In this document: piece by piece, positions 38,132 through 46,616 of the stretch
How positions within the stretch are numbered: the first letter of the stretch is position 1
How the letters are laid out: the number at the start of each line of letters is the position of its first letter
Notes under the pieces: model-generated
Database searches by the model: none
What the model saw: the letters and a program-made list of their open reading frames with translations, nothing else
What the model was told of the DNA's origin: nothing
Assembly (NCBI GenBank): GCA_963848335.1
Contig: CAWKDD010000003.1
Span: 1,178,001-1,242,000, forward strand
Origin: Chersky-840 sp963848335
GTDB taxonomy: Bacteria > Actinomycetota > Acidimicrobiia > Acidimicrobiales > UBA8190
Direction of reading: 5' to 3'
DNA: 64,000 nucleotides
Program-made: the position numbers and the translations under genes

Positions 38132-38821
38132 GTGGCCACCGTCCTCGCCGTCGACGACGACCAGGCATTGCTGCGCGTCCTGAGGATCGGGCTCAGCGCG
38201 CTCGGACACACCGTGCTCGTGGCCTCCACCGGCGAACAGGGCATCTCCCGGGCTGCCATCGGTGCGCCCGACATCATCGTGCTCGACCTCGGCCTGCCCG
38301 ACCTCGACGGCATGGAAGTGTGCAGGCGGATCCGGCAGTGGAGCAACGTACCCATCATCGTGCTCTCGGCCGACGGGACCGAGGACAGAAAGATCGCCTC
38401 CCTCGACGGCGGGGCCGACGACTACATGACCAAGCCCTTCGGGATGGGCGAGCTCGACGCCCGCCTCCGCGTCGCGCTGCGCCACCGTGCCTCGGAGCTC
38501 GGCCAGGAGGAGGCCAAGGAGATCTCGGTGGGCCCGCTCGAGCTCGATCTCGTCCATCACGAGGCCCGGCTCGACGGCCAATCGGTCGACCTCACCACCC
38601 GCGAGTTCGCCCTCCTGGTCTTCCTGGCGCGTCACGCCGGAAAGGTCTGCACCCACCGCATGATCCTCGAGCACGTGTGGGGACCCCACTACGGAACCGA
38701 GACGCAGTACCTGCGGGTCTACGTGTACCGCCTTCGCAAGAAACTGGGAGACGACAAGGGCGAGCTCCTGCGCACCAATCCCGGGGTCGGATACCAACTC
38801 CTCGACGAGGGCAGGCGCTGA
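38132..38821 (+). CDS. kdpE: KdpE-type response regulator (OmpR family)
   Basis: 229 residues. Receiver domain with acidic pocket Asp8-10 (VLAVDDDQA), phosphoacceptor Asp52 in VLDLGLPDLDG and Lys101 in YMTKPFG; winged-helix domain from about residue 130 (LTTREFALLVFLARHAGKVCT, ETQYLRVYVYRLRKKL, GVGYQL). GTG start at the base after the kinase stop. Expected to activate potassium-uptake genes, which are elsewhere. Confidence 0.92.
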   Translation: MATVLAVDDDQALLRVLRIGLSALGHTVLVASTGEQGISRAAIGAPDIIVLDLGLPDLDGMEVCRRIRQWSNVPIIVLSADGTEDRKIASLDGGADDYMTKPFGMGELDARLRVALRHRASELGQEEAKEISVGPLELDLVHHEARLDGQSVDLTTREFALLVFLARHAGKVCTHRMILEHVWGPHYGTETQYLRVYVYRLRKKLGDDKGELLRTNPGVGYQLLDEGRR

Positions 38822-38903
38822 CCCGGTGCCCCGCCGCCTGTCACGCGGACGCGGCGGGTCGAGGAATTAGCCTCGGGAGCCATCCGCACGAAGGGGGAAG
38901 TCG

Positions 38904-39647
38904 ATGCCTCGAAAATTGGCTGCCGAGCTTCTGGGGACCCTGATCCTCGTCTATTTCGGCGTGGGGGTGGCCACACTCTCCTTCGGCTTCGACGCCACCG
39001 GTGCCAGCTTCGCCGCCGGTGTGGTCGCCACCGCCCTGGCTTTCGGGCTCACCTTGCTGGGCCTGGCCTATGTGCTCGGCCCGATCTCGGGATGCCACGT
39101 GAATCCCGCCGTCACCATCGGCGCCCTGCTGGCGGGCCGCATCCCGTTGGCCGAAGCCGTCGGCTACTGGGTCGCCCAATTCGTCGGGGGGATCCTGGGC
39201 GCTCTCCTCCTGTGGGGCACCGTCAGCGCTACGCCGCTCTACAGCCGGTCCAAGACCGGGCTCGGAGCCGACGGATGGGGGGCGGCGAGTCACATCCACA
39301 TCGGTGCCGGGGGCGCGTTCCTCGCCGAGGTCGTGCTCACCGCCTTCTTCGTGTTCGTCATCCTGGGGGTGACCAGCAAGATCGGGAACGCCGCCACGGC
39401 CGGGATGGTGATCGGGCTCACGCTCACCGTGGTCCACCTCTTGGGCATCCCCGTGACCGGCACGTCCGTGAACCCCGCCCGCAGCCTGGGCCCGGCCCTC
39501 GTCCTCGGTGGGACGGCTCTGCACCAGGTCTGGCTGTTCATCGTGGCGCCGTTGGTCGGCGGCGCCGTGGCCGCCGGCCTCCATGTGCTCATCTATCCGA
39601 AGGGTTCGCCGCAGTCCGCACCCGCCGGCGACAGTGCCCGGGCGTGA
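38904..39647 (+). CDS. Aquaporin (MIP family, AqpZ-like)
   Basis: 247 residues, six membrane segments and two re-entrant loops. First NPA at residues 67-69 (SGCHVNPAVT), second in TGTSVNPARSLGPAL near 195. The helix before the second loop carries the histidine of water-selective AqpZ (VVHLLGIPVTGTSVNP), so a water channel is more likely than a glycerol facilitator. ATG 38904 follows a strong purine-rich site (AAGGGGGAAG). It sits after kdpE, consistent with an osmotic/turgor theme. Confidence 0.93.
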   Translation: MPRKLAAELLGTLILVYFGVGVATLSFGFDATGASFAAGVVATALAFGLTLLGLAYVLGPISGCHVNPAVTIGALLAGRIPLAEAVGYWVAQFVGGILGALLLWGTVSATPLYSRSKTGLGADGWGAASHIHIGAGGAFLAEVVLTAFFVFVILGVTSKIGNAATAGMVIGLTLTVVHLLGIPVTGTSVNPARSLGPALVLGGTALHQVWLFIVAPLVGGAVAAGLHVLIYPKGSPQSAPAGDSARA

Positions 39648-39651
39648 AGCC

Positions 39652-40209
39652 GTGAGCCCCGGCTCGTCTCGGCGCCGGCGCGGGCTCGCCTCGGCCGTCG
39701 TCGTCATCGGAGCCTTCGCAATGGGCGCCTGCTCGGCCAGTCCGGCGGGCAATGCGGCGCGCACCACGACATCGCGCCCCGCGTCGACATCGGGCACCAC
39801 CACCCCGGCCACGACGACGTCGCTCCCCACCACCTCCAACCTGGTCGTGACGAATGAGATCCGGTCGCAGCTCGTCGCGGCCGGCGCCGCCCTGAACAGC
39901 CTTCCCGCCTCCGACTACACGGGCCTCTCCCCGGGCGAGACGTTCTACGCCTACGACGCTTCGACCGGGGAGTACTGGGCGGGCGCCGCCCTCGTCCCGA
40001 GCCCGTCCTCGACGCCGGCTCAGGTCTCGGCCCAGGACGACGGCGCCTACCTCCTCTTCAACCGCCCCTCGGACGGGCCGTGGAAGGCCTTTGCCGTCGG
40101 GCTGGCCGGCACCCCTGACGGGAGCACCTGCCCGATCGCCGTGCCCGCCGGGATCCTTTCCCTATGGAATTGGCCCCCGGGAAGTTGCCGGCCGGCCACC
40201 ATCAACTGA
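39652..40209 (+). CDS. Putative secreted lipoprotein of unknown function
   Basis: 185 residues from GTG 39652, 4 bp after the aquaporin stop. Basic N terminus (SSRRRRG), hydrophobic stretch, then a lipobox-like AFAMGAC with Cys27. A Thr/Ser/Pro-rich linker (about 33-62) leads to a small domain (NEIRSQLVAAGAALNSLPASDY, ETFYAYDASTGEYWAGAAL). No family recognised. Probably anchored outside the membrane. Confidence 0.7.
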   Translation: MSPGSSRRRRGLASAVVVIGAFAMGACSASPAGNAARTTTSRPASTSGTTTPATTTSLPTTSNLVVTNEIRSQLVAAGAALNSLPASDYTGLSPGETFYAYDASTGEYWAGAALVPSPSSTPAQVSAQDDGAYLLFNRPSDGPWKAFAVGLAGTPDGSTCPIAVPAGILSLWNWPPGSCRPATIN

Positions 40210-40213
40210 CCCG

Positions 40214-40693
40214 TCACAGAGACGTTCGCGGCTCGGGGCCACCCCTCGACCCCGGACCCGATGGCGAGGACGACGATGCCTCGACTCGAGCCAGGTACCG
40301 GTCGAACGCCTCGACCTTCTCGGTGTCCTCGAAGTCCTCGTGGTACACGATCCTTCCCCACACCATCCGGCCGAAGAGGACCGCCCGGTTCTCGTAGACG
40401 GTGGCGCCGGCTCCGTCGACCGCCCGGTCCGAGAACACCACGCACACCTTGGTCCGCCACGGCGGGCCGTTGACGAGGATGTCGTGGGCCTCTCCGACGA
40501 TCCCGACCTCGACAAAGCGACGGAGGAAGGCCTCGATGGCGGGCTTTCCCCGATGCTCCCCGCTCCACGAGCTGTCCCCGGGGAACACGAGCACGGCGTC
40601 GTCGGCGTACCCGGCCAGCAGCGGGCCGAGATCGCCCCGACTCAGAGCATCGACACTGCGGCGAATCATCCGGCGAACCGCCCATTTGTACAC
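40214..40693 (-). CDS. SnoaL/NTF2-like protein
   Basis: 159 residues with the fold signature of nuclear transport factor 2-like ketosteroid-isomerase relatives: RRSVDALSRGDLGPLLAGYADDAVLVFPGDSSW, GKPAIEAFLRRFVEVG, and late beta strands ending DFEDTEKVEAFDRYL. Substrate unknown. Start GTG 40693. Divergent from the TetR gene, whose candidate operator lies in the 138-bp gap, so it may be controlled by it. Confidence 0.75.
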   Translation of the reverse strand: MYKWAVRRMIRRSVDALSRGDLGPLLAGYADDAVLVFPGDSSWSGEHRGKPAIEAFLRRFVEVGIVGEAHDILVNGPPWRTKVCVVFSDRAVDGAGATVYENRAVLFGRMVWGRIVYHEDFEDTEKVEAFDRYLARVEASSSSPSGPGSRGGPEPRTSL

Positions 40694-40739
40694 CGCTCGC
40701 CCCTTCCGATCTGGTGAGAACCCTTTTCACCTGCTCTTC

Positions 40740-40755
40740 TGGATAGATCAATCCA
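40740..40755. promoter_or_regulatory. Inverted repeat, candidate TetR operator
   Basis: TGGAT-N6-ATCCA, perfect 5-bp arms with core AGATCA, in a locally AT-rich stretch between the divergent NTF2-like and TetR genes, about 77 bp before the TetR start and 47 bp before the NTF2-like start. Its layout resembles the GATAGACCAGTCTATC-type operators of LmrA/YxaF repressors, the subfamily the adjacent regulator looks like. Confidence 0.45.
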
Positions 40756-40831
40756 TTTGCAAACTAGCTACACTGGCGCCCGGGCCGCAAGCGCGTCACC
40801 CCGACGCCGCCGATGGCCTGGGAGGAGCCCG

Positions 40832-41440
40832 ATGACCGGTACTCGTGAACGGCTCGTCCTCGCCAGCGCAGCGCTGCTCCAGCGCCAGGGCCTGACGGCG
40901 ACAGGGATCAAGCAGATCCTGGCCGAGGCGCATGCTCCGTTCTCGTCGCTCTACCACCACTTCCCGGGGGGCAAGGACGAACTGGCCGAGGCGGCGATCC
41001 GTGCATCGGGTGCCCACTACCAGGGCCTGGTCGAGACGATCTGGGACGAGGCCCCGGACGTGACGAGCAGCGTCGCCGCCGTCTTCGACGGTGCGGCGAG
41101 GACCCTGGAGGAAACCGACTTCGCCGTGGCCTGCCCCATCGCCACGGTCGCACTCGAGGTGGCGAGCACGAACGAGTCGTTGCGGTCCGCCACTGCCGAG
41201 GTCTTCACCTCCTGGATCGCGGCCTGCACGGCCCGCCTCGAAGCTGAGAACATCTGTGCCGAAGATGCCACGGTCCTCGCCCTCACCCTCATCTCGTTGC
41301 TCGAAGGGGCATTTATGCTCAGCCAAGCCATGAAGAGCACCGAGCCCATGCGTGCCGCCGGGGCCAGCGCCAGCTCCGCGCTCCGCAGTGTGCTCGAAGC
41401 GCCCCACGACGGCGCCGCCCGCCTGTCGCCCGAGCCGTGA
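40832..41440 (+). CDS. TetR-family transcriptional regulator (LmrA/YxaF-like)
   Basis: 202 residues. N-terminal helix-turn-helix: RERLVLASAALLQRQGLTATGIKQIL and APFSSLYHHFPGGKDEL, which is the LmrA/YxaF variant of the TetR domain. The C-terminal ligand domain contains FAVACPIATVALE. ATG 40832 chosen; the upstream extension is not conserved. The flavoprotein gene starts 7 bp after its stop, so both are co-transcribed, and it may regulate the divergent NTF2-like gene too. Confidence 0.9.
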   Translation: MTGTRERLVLASAALLQRQGLTATGIKQILAEAHAPFSSLYHHFPGGKDELAEAAIRASGAHYQGLVETIWDEAPDVTSSVAAVFDGAARTLEETDFAVACPIATVALEVASTNESLRSATAEVFTSWIAACTARLEAENICAEDATVLALTLISLLEGAFMLSQAMKSTEPMRAAGASASSALRSVLEAPHDGAARLSPEP

Positions 41441-41447
41441 GGATCCC

Positions 41448-43121
41448 GTGACCGACGCCTCGGCGACCCCTTCTCCGGGCGACGCCCTTGTGGCGCCGGC
41501 TCTGGACGACGGCGCACTCTCCGAGTTGGCGGAATTCGGCGAGGAGCATCCTGTCCGTGCCGGGGACGTCCTGTACCGGGCGGGAGACGAGTCCTACGAC
41601 TTCTTCGTGGTCCTCGGCGGAGCGGTCGAGATCGTCCGCCCGGACCTCGACGGCGAGGCCGTGATCGCCGCCTTCGACAGAGCCGGCACGTTCGTGGGCG
41701 AGCTGAACCTCCTGACCGGCCAACGCCCGTACCTGACGGCACGGGTCACCGAGGACGGGCGCGTCCTGCACGTCCGGCGGGACGACTTCCGGCGCCTCAT
41801 GAGCGCCAAGCCCGACATCGCCGACCTGATCTTCAACGCCTTCAGCGCCCGGCGCGAGTCGCTGCGTCAGGGAGACGGGGCGCGTGCCATCCGCATCGTC
41901 GGGTCCCGCTACTCCCCCGAAGCCCTGGCTCTGCGGGCCTTCGCCACCCGTTCGCATCTTCCCCATGAATGGATCGACCTCGAAGACGTGCCCGATCCCG
42001 AGGTCCTCCTGGCCGGCATGGGGCTCCGCCCCCCCGACATGCCGGCGGTCATCACGTCGACGGCGACGCTGCGCCGCACGTCCCCGGGGGAATTCGCGCA
42101 ATTCCTCGGCCTCACCTTCCAACCCGTCCCGGGGATGTTGTTCGATCTCGTCGTGATCGGCACCGGCCCCGCCGGACTGGCCTCTTCGGTCTACGGCGCG
42201 TCGGAGGGCCTCAACACGCTGTGTCTCGACGCCGTGGCCATCGGAGGGCAAGCCGGGGCCAGCTCGCGGATCGAGAACTACGCGGGGTTCCCGAACGGGA
42301 TCTCCGGAGAGGACCTGGCGTCGCGCACCGCCATGCAGGCCCAGCGGCTCGGGGCGCGGCTCAACGCCCCGTGCGAGGCGACGGGGCTTCGTCCCGAGCA
42401 CGGGTTCCACGTCATCATGCTGGCCGACGGGAGTGAGATCCCGTGCCGAGCCGTGATCGTCGCCTCCGGCGCCCGCTACCGCCGGCTCGCCGTGGACGAT
42501 CTCGAGCGCTTCGAAGGTGCCGGTGTGTACTACGCCGCCACCGACCTCGAAGCAAGGATCTGCACGGGCGGCGAGGTGATCGTGGTCGGCGGCGGGAATT
42601 CCGCAGGACAGGCGGCCATCTACCTGAGCCAGCAAGGGTGTCGCGTCCTGATCGCCATCCGGAGAGACGATCTCGCTCAGACCATGTCCCAGTACCTCAT
42701 CGAGCGAATCGTCAGCAACCCGCGTATCGAGGTCCTGGCCAATACCGAGGTGCGCGCCGTCGACGGCCGAGGCCATCTCGAGCAGGTGACGCTCGAGCAC
42801 GCTCCGACACACACCTCCAGGACCATCTCCTGCAGAGGGCTGTTCTGCTTCATCGGAGCCGAACCCGCAACGTCGTGGCTCGACGGCTGCGTGGCGCTCG
42901 ACTCCCGTGGGTTCATCCTGACCGACCGCGACCTCGACGAGGGTGACGACGGCCCCCTGCAGTTCGCGGGACGCGATCCACTGCCCTTTGAGACCTCGGC
43001 CATGGGCGTGTTCGCGGCGGGCGACGTGCGCCACGGATCGCTCAAGCGTGTGGCGTCAGCCGTGGGCGAGGGTTCGAGCGCGGTCCGGTCCGTACACGAG
43101 CACCTGGCCACCAGCGCCTGA
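41448..43121 (+). CDS. Cyclic-nucleotide-binding domain fused to thioredoxin-reductase-like flavoprotein, no redox CxxC
   Basis: 557 residues. Residues about 20-135 form a cNMP-binding domain (YDFFVVLGGAVEIVRPD, AGTFVGELNLLTGQRP). A linker module follows, then a thioredoxin-reductase fold: FAD motif VVIGTGPAGLASSVYGASEG near 236, IENYAGFPNGISGEDLASR, NAD motif VVGGGNSAGQAAIYLSQQG near 379 and the C-terminal VFAAGDVRHGSLKRVASAVGEG. The redox CxxC expected before the NAD motif is absent (YYAATDLEARIC), so it cannot act as a normal thioredoxin reductase. GTG start 7 bp after tetR. Confidence 0.88.
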   Translation: MTDASATPSPGDALVAPALDDGALSELAEFGEEHPVRAGDVLYRAGDESYDFFVVLGGAVEIVRPDLDGEAVIAAFDRAGTFVGELNLLTGQRPYLTARVTEDGRVLHVRRDDFRRLMSAKPDIADLIFNAFSARRESLRQGDGARAIRIVGSRYSPEALALRAFATRSHLPHEWIDLEDVPDPEVLLAGMGLRPPDMPAVITSTATLRRTSPGEFAQFLGLTFQPVPGMLFDLVVIGTGPAGLASSVYGASEGLNTLCLDAVAIGGQAGASSRIENYAGFPNGISGEDLASRTAMQAQRLGARLNAPCEATGLRPEHGFHVIMLADGSEIPCRAVIVASGARYRRLAVDDLERFEGAGVYYAATDLEARICTGGEVIVVGGGNSAGQAAIYLSQQGCRVLIAIRRDDLAQTMSQYLIERIVSNPRIEVLANTEVRAVDGRGHLEQVTLEHAPTHTSRTISCRGLFCFIGAEPATSWLDGCVALDSRGFILTDRDLDEGDDGPLQFAGRDPLPFETSAMGVFAAGDVRHGSLKRVASAVGEGSSAVRSVHEHLATSA

Positions 43122-43187
43122 TCATCGGATCTGCCCACGGGGCGCCCCCGACGGTGCGCTTCGAGCCGCACAGGTACCCTGTCGCGG

Positions 43188-44090
43188 GTGAGCGGAGTCG
43201 TGACCTCCGAGCAGCGGCGTTCCTGGGTCGAAGACGGCTGGTGCGTGCTCGAGCAGGCCGTTCCCGATGTCGAGCTGATCGCCGCGCAGAACGCCATCGG
43301 GCGGCTGTTCCCGAGCGCCGAGCAGATGGCGGCCCAACGTGACGGCGAGGAGCTCGAACGATGGCGCACCTGGGACGCCTCCTGGCCCGAATTCCCCTTC
43401 CGGAGCCGCTCGCTGAACAGCCTGGTGTTGAGCGACCTGATGATCGACCTAGCCCAGGAGCTGTTGGGCAGCGACGACGTTCGTCTCTACCTGGCCATCG
43501 CGTCAGCCAAGTACGCCGGGCAGCCCTCGGAGTACAACCAGCTGCTCCACACCGACTTCCCGAACCACACCCTCACCGTGCCCAGAGCGGAACCGGGGTA
43601 CCACCAGATGGAGACGTTCATCTACCTCAACGACGTGGGACCCCACAACGGCGCCACTCGTTTCGTCTCGCGGACGCGCACCCGCCACGTCCCCGTGGAG
43701 GAGCACACCTTGAATTTCGAGGACTACGCCGACCTCTACCACGACCCCGGCGACGCCTCGGCTCCCGCCGGTTCGATCATCGTCTACCGCCCCGACGTGT
43801 ACCACCGATCGGTGGACTTCGCCGATCCGGCCCAGGCACGCTTCATGCTCCATGTCTCGTACAAGCCCGCCCTCATGGAATGGGGCGGCTACCAGGCATG
43901 GCCCTTCAAGGGATTCTCGATGGAGTGGCACAACTTCGTGGAAAAAGCCACGGCGCGCCAGCTCACCGCCCTCGGATTCCCGGCGCCGGGCCATCCCTAC
44001 TGGACCGAGCAGACACTCGCCGGAGTGGCCAGCCGCTATCCCGGACTGGATCTCTCTCCTTGGAAGGCGGCCCGCTCCGACACGCGCTGA
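43188..44090 (+). CDS. Phytanoyl-CoA dioxygenase (PhyH) family protein
   Basis: 300 residues, non-haem Fe(II)/2-oxoglutarate oxygenase fold. Iron ligands: His-x-Asp in LLHTDFPNH near residue 120 and the distal His in VYHRSVDFADPAQARFML with the arginine that binds 2-oxoglutarate. EQAVPDVELI, METFIYLNDVGPHNGAT and PAGSIIVYRPDV are typical. Substrate unknown. GTG start at 43188, 66 bp after the flavoprotein. Confidence 0.85.
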   Translation: MSGVVTSEQRRSWVEDGWCVLEQAVPDVELIAAQNAIGRLFPSAEQMAAQRDGEELERWRTWDASWPEFPFRSRSLNSLVLSDLMIDLAQELLGSDDVRLYLAIASAKYAGQPSEYNQLLHTDFPNHTLTVPRAEPGYHQMETFIYLNDVGPHNGATRFVSRTRTRHVPVEEHTLNFEDYADLYHDPGDASAPAGSIIVYRPDVYHRSVDFADPAQARFMLHVSYKPALMEWGGYQAWPFKGFSMEWHNFVEKATARQLTALGFPAPGHPYWTEQTLAGVASRYPGLDLSPWKAARSDTR

Positions 44091-44139
44091 TACCGGCGCC
44101 CACGGCCGGAGAAGCGCTATGTCATGCCCCGGGTCGTCG

Positions 44140-44346
44140 CTACCCGGCCGGCTCGGAATCCCGGCGAGAGCGTCCCGGAACCGACTCGAGCGCGCTCAGC
44201 GTGCCCTGAAGGCGACGGACCACCGCGGCGTCCTGCGGTGTCACGTCCATGAGCTCACCGGACTCGATGGCCTCGATGAACCGTTTGAGCACCCCCGCGG
44301 CGGGGTCGACGCATTTGCGGGACGGAGGTCGGCGGGTGGACGCCAT
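44140..44346 (-). CDS. Small hypothetical protein
   Basis: 68 residues from ATG 44346. A basic N terminus (TRRPPSRKCVD) leads to two helices (AAGVLKRFIEAIESGELMDVTPQD, AVVRRLQGTLSALES). No family recognised. It lies between converging and downstream genes on the minus strand; short tandem repeats precede it. Confidence 0.5.
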   Translation of the reverse strand: MASTRRPPSRKCVDPAAGVLKRFIEAIESGELMDVTPQDAAVVRRLQGTLSALESVPGRSRRDSEPAG

Positions 44347-44381
44347 GACTCTCCATTTTCGACCGGCGCCGCCCAGAGTGG

Positions 44382-44426
44382 GTGGATGCGACGTGGATGC
44401 GACGTGGATGCCGCGGTGGATACGAC
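44382..44426. repeat. Short tandem repeat, 11-bp unit
   Basis: gtggatgcgac occurs twice exactly and twice in variant form (gtggatgccgc, gtggatacgac after one extra g) just upstream of the small hypothetical gene and inside the end of the esterase intergenic gap. Confidence 0.6.
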
Positions 44427-44441
44427 CGCCCCGGGGGCGCA

Positions 44442-45422
44442 TCAACTCCGGAATCGATCAAAGAACGACAAGGTCTGGGCAGAGGCGCTCACCTGCTGCG
44501 TGGTGAGCCCGACTCCCCGCTCCGGGTCGGCACCGGGCCACGTATGGCCTCCTCCCACGACGATGTAGAGGACGACTGCGGTCCCCCGCGCACACCCGGA
44601 CCACTGCTGTCGGATGACCTGGGATCCCACTCGCAGGCGGCGCGGGACTCCCCGACAACGGTCGAGTCGTGCCCAGTCGCTCATGTTGCGCTGCGTCCCA
44701 CGCACCTTGACCCCGGGAAACGACAGACCCACCGCAGCGTTGTGGTACGGGATGAGCGGGTCGTGGGTGCCGTGGAAGGCCAGGATCGACATGGGCCGGG
44801 TGCATCCCAGCTGGAACTCGACCGCAACCGTGGCTATGGCGGAGATCCGGTCCTGGCGGGCGCAGGCATAGATGATCGTGAACGCCGCTCCGGCCGAGAA
44901 CCCGGCGGCGAAGACGGAGCTCTTGTCGATGCAATACGTCGACTCGAGCGAAGCAACCATGGCGTCGACGAAGGCGGCGTCCGAGCCGCGGGCCTCGAAC
45001 TGCCACTCCGACTCGGCGCCTTGCGTCCGCGGAACGGCGACGAGGTAACCGTCGGCCGCGCCCCGGGACGCCAAGCCCGTCAAGGAGGAGAACTGCGACG
45101 GATCGGATCCCGACCCGTAGAACAGCAACAGCAGCGGGCTCGGACGATGGGACCGGTAGGTGCGGGGTAGGGACAGTTCGTACGACCCTGTGACCCTGCC
45201 GTTGTCGAGGGTCTCGTCCCGTTCCCGCCCTGTCGGAGACGCGCCAAGGGGCGCGGGTGTCGTACACCCCGAGGAAGGCTCGGCGTTGTGACCGGCGTTC
45301 GTCGTGGCGGGGGGCGCCGCGCACGCCGCGGCCCCGATCGCGAACGACCCGAGAACGACGGGACCCAGGACCACGGTTATCACGCGCCGTCTCGACATGC
45401 GCCTCGAGGACCGGCTCTTCAC
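44442..45422 (-). CDS. Secreted esterase of the PHB-depolymerase/LpqC family
   Basis: 326 residues. A twin-basic N terminus and hydrophobic segment (VITVVLGPVVLGSFAIGAAAC) form a lipoprotein-type signal with Cys near residue 34. The alpha/beta-hydrolase domain has the nucleophile elbow AAGFSAGAAF, the acid in AFHGTHDPLIPY and the histidine in VGGGHTWPG. This family cleaves short polyhydroxyalkanoate, feruloyl or acetyl esters. Probably anchored to the outer face of the membrane. Confidence 0.87.
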   Translation of the reverse strand: MKSRSSRRMSRRRVITVVLGPVVLGSFAIGAAACAAPPATTNAGHNAEPSSGCTTPAPLGASPTGRERDETLDNGRVTGSYELSLPRTYRSHRPSPLLLLFYGSGSDPSQFSSLTGLASRGAADGYLVAVPRTQGAESEWQFEARGSDAAFVDAMVASLESTYCIDKSSVFAAGFSAGAAFTIIYACARQDRISAIATVAVEFQLGCTRPMSILAFHGTHDPLIPYHNAAVGLSFPGVKVRGTQRNMSDWARLDRCRGVPRRLRVGSQVIRQQWSGCARGTAVVLYIVVGGGHTWPGADPERGVGLTTQQVSASAQTLSFFDRFRS

Positions 45423-45629
45423 GCGTCGATGCTACAAACCGCCGAAGCCCGGCTCGGGACCGGTGTCGTGGACATGGTGCGGGCCCTCGGTGAGAAGACA
45501 ATTGCCCAGGTACGTCCCAAAGCAGGATGACCGGGCTCGAACGATCAGGGTTTATGTCGTCGACGCTCCGGGTATCACATCGCTCGAACCTCGACGCATC
45601 CCGAATCGGGTGCGACCACAGGGAGGGCA

Positions 45630-45887
45630 GTGATGATCGGTGGCGTAGTCGTGAGCATTCTTGTATTCGCGGTCGGAGCGATCCTGGACTTCGCGGTGAC
45701 CGCCAACACGGCGCAGCACGGATTCAACATCCGCACCGTGGGCGTGATCCTCATGATCGTCGGTGCCGTGGCATTGGTCGTCTCGCTGGTTTCGGGAGTG
45801 TTCACCGAAGGTGGATGGCGCCGCCATCGCACCATCATCGACGACGGCCGGGGTCACGTGGCGCGCCGGGAGGACACCTACCTGTAG
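45630..45887 (+). CDS. Two-span membrane protein, DUF6458-like
   Basis: 85 residues: two hydrophobic segments (VVVSILVFAVGAILDFAV and VGVILMIVGAVALVVSLVSG) and a charged tail rich in R/H. The pattern matches small actinobacterial two-span membrane proteins of the DUF6458 type. GTG 45630 or ATG 45633 follows a GGGAGG site. A hairpin overlaps the stop codon. Confidence 0.75.
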   Translation: MMIGGVVVSILVFAVGAILDFAVTANTAQHGFNIRTVGVILMIVGAVALVVSLVSGVFTEGGWRRHRTIIDDGRGHVARREDTYL

Positions 45888-45915
45888 GAGAACACTCCTC
45901 CTAGGGTGCAGGTAG
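45878..45915 (+). terminator. Nested hairpin at the end of the DUF6458-like gene
   Basis: CTACCTG at 45878-45884 pairs with CAGGTAG at 45909-45915, and inside it TAGGAG pairs with CTCCTA. It overlaps the stop codon. There is no T tract, so termination is uncertain. Confidence 0.4.
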
Positions 45916-46123
45916 GAGCCCTGGTGGGTGGCCCGTCGTTCGCCTGCCCCCGACCGGCAGAAGGTGGAGGAGGATCCACCCTCTGTTCCACCCGGACTGA
46001 TGACAATCGATTACCTCGTCAAGGCCCTGCTGGCCTGGGTCGCCAGTGACGACCCGCATAGAATCCCGACCTCGGGCAACAACCTTCGCAGACGGCGCCC
46101 GTGTGCGAGACCATGATTGAGGC

Positions 46124-46579
46124 ATGAACTTGCGCCAAGTTCGACCGAGTGACCCAGAGGCCAGACCTCTCCTGAGAGGACTAACCGAAGAGTACGACTC
46201 ACGTTATGGGCACCAAAGCGAAATGACGTCGGTCGAAGCTCAAGAGTTTGAGCCACCCGATGGTGTCTTTCTCGTGATCCTTGAGCACGGCGTTACTGTG
46301 GCGGGCGGAGCCATACGGCGTTTGTCAGTCGACACATGTGAGGTCAAACGGATGTGGACAGCGCCCGAGCATCGCCGCAAGGGTCTGGCATCGAAAGTCC
46401 TCGACGCGTTGGAGGAGTTGGCAAGAGATCGGGGCTATTCCCGCCTTCGACTTGAAACGGGCCCGGCGCAGCCCGAAGCGCGGGCACTATATGAACGCCG
46501 TGGATACCGCAACATTCAGGCCTACGGCAAGTACGAGCAGGCGACAGCCTTCGAGCTTCCGCTCAATGTGACCACATGA
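46124..46579 (+). CDS. GNAT-family N-acetyltransferase
   Basis: 151 residues. Acetyl-CoA-binding motif A is VKRMWTAPEHRRKGLASKVLDALEELARDRG (RRKGLA loop), then RLRLETGPAQPEARALYERRGYR. Substrate unknown. ATG 46124. GC content is visibly lower than in the first 45 kb, marking the change into the accessory region. Confidence 0.88.
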   Translation: MNLRQVRPSDPEARPLLRGLTEEYDSRYGHQSEMTSVEAQEFEPPDGVFLVILEHGVTVAGGAIRRLSVDTCEVKRMWTAPEHRRKGLASKVLDALEELARDRGYSRLRLETGPAQPEARALYERRGYRNIQAYGKYEQATAFELPLNVTT

Positions 46580-46616
46580 AGTCCAGGCTGTAACGGTCGG
46601 GATAGCCTTAGGCGCA

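Noticed and set aside
35843..38797. 984-residue minus-strand open frame
   Set aside because: Lies antisense to the KdpD kinase half and kdpE and out of frame with the KdpD N domain; no recognisable domain of its own.
24383..38821. A single potassium-uptake operon spanning trkA to kdpE
   Set aside because: Unrelated genes (sigma factor, nadE, glnE) intervene on both strands; the shared theme is noted but not a unit.
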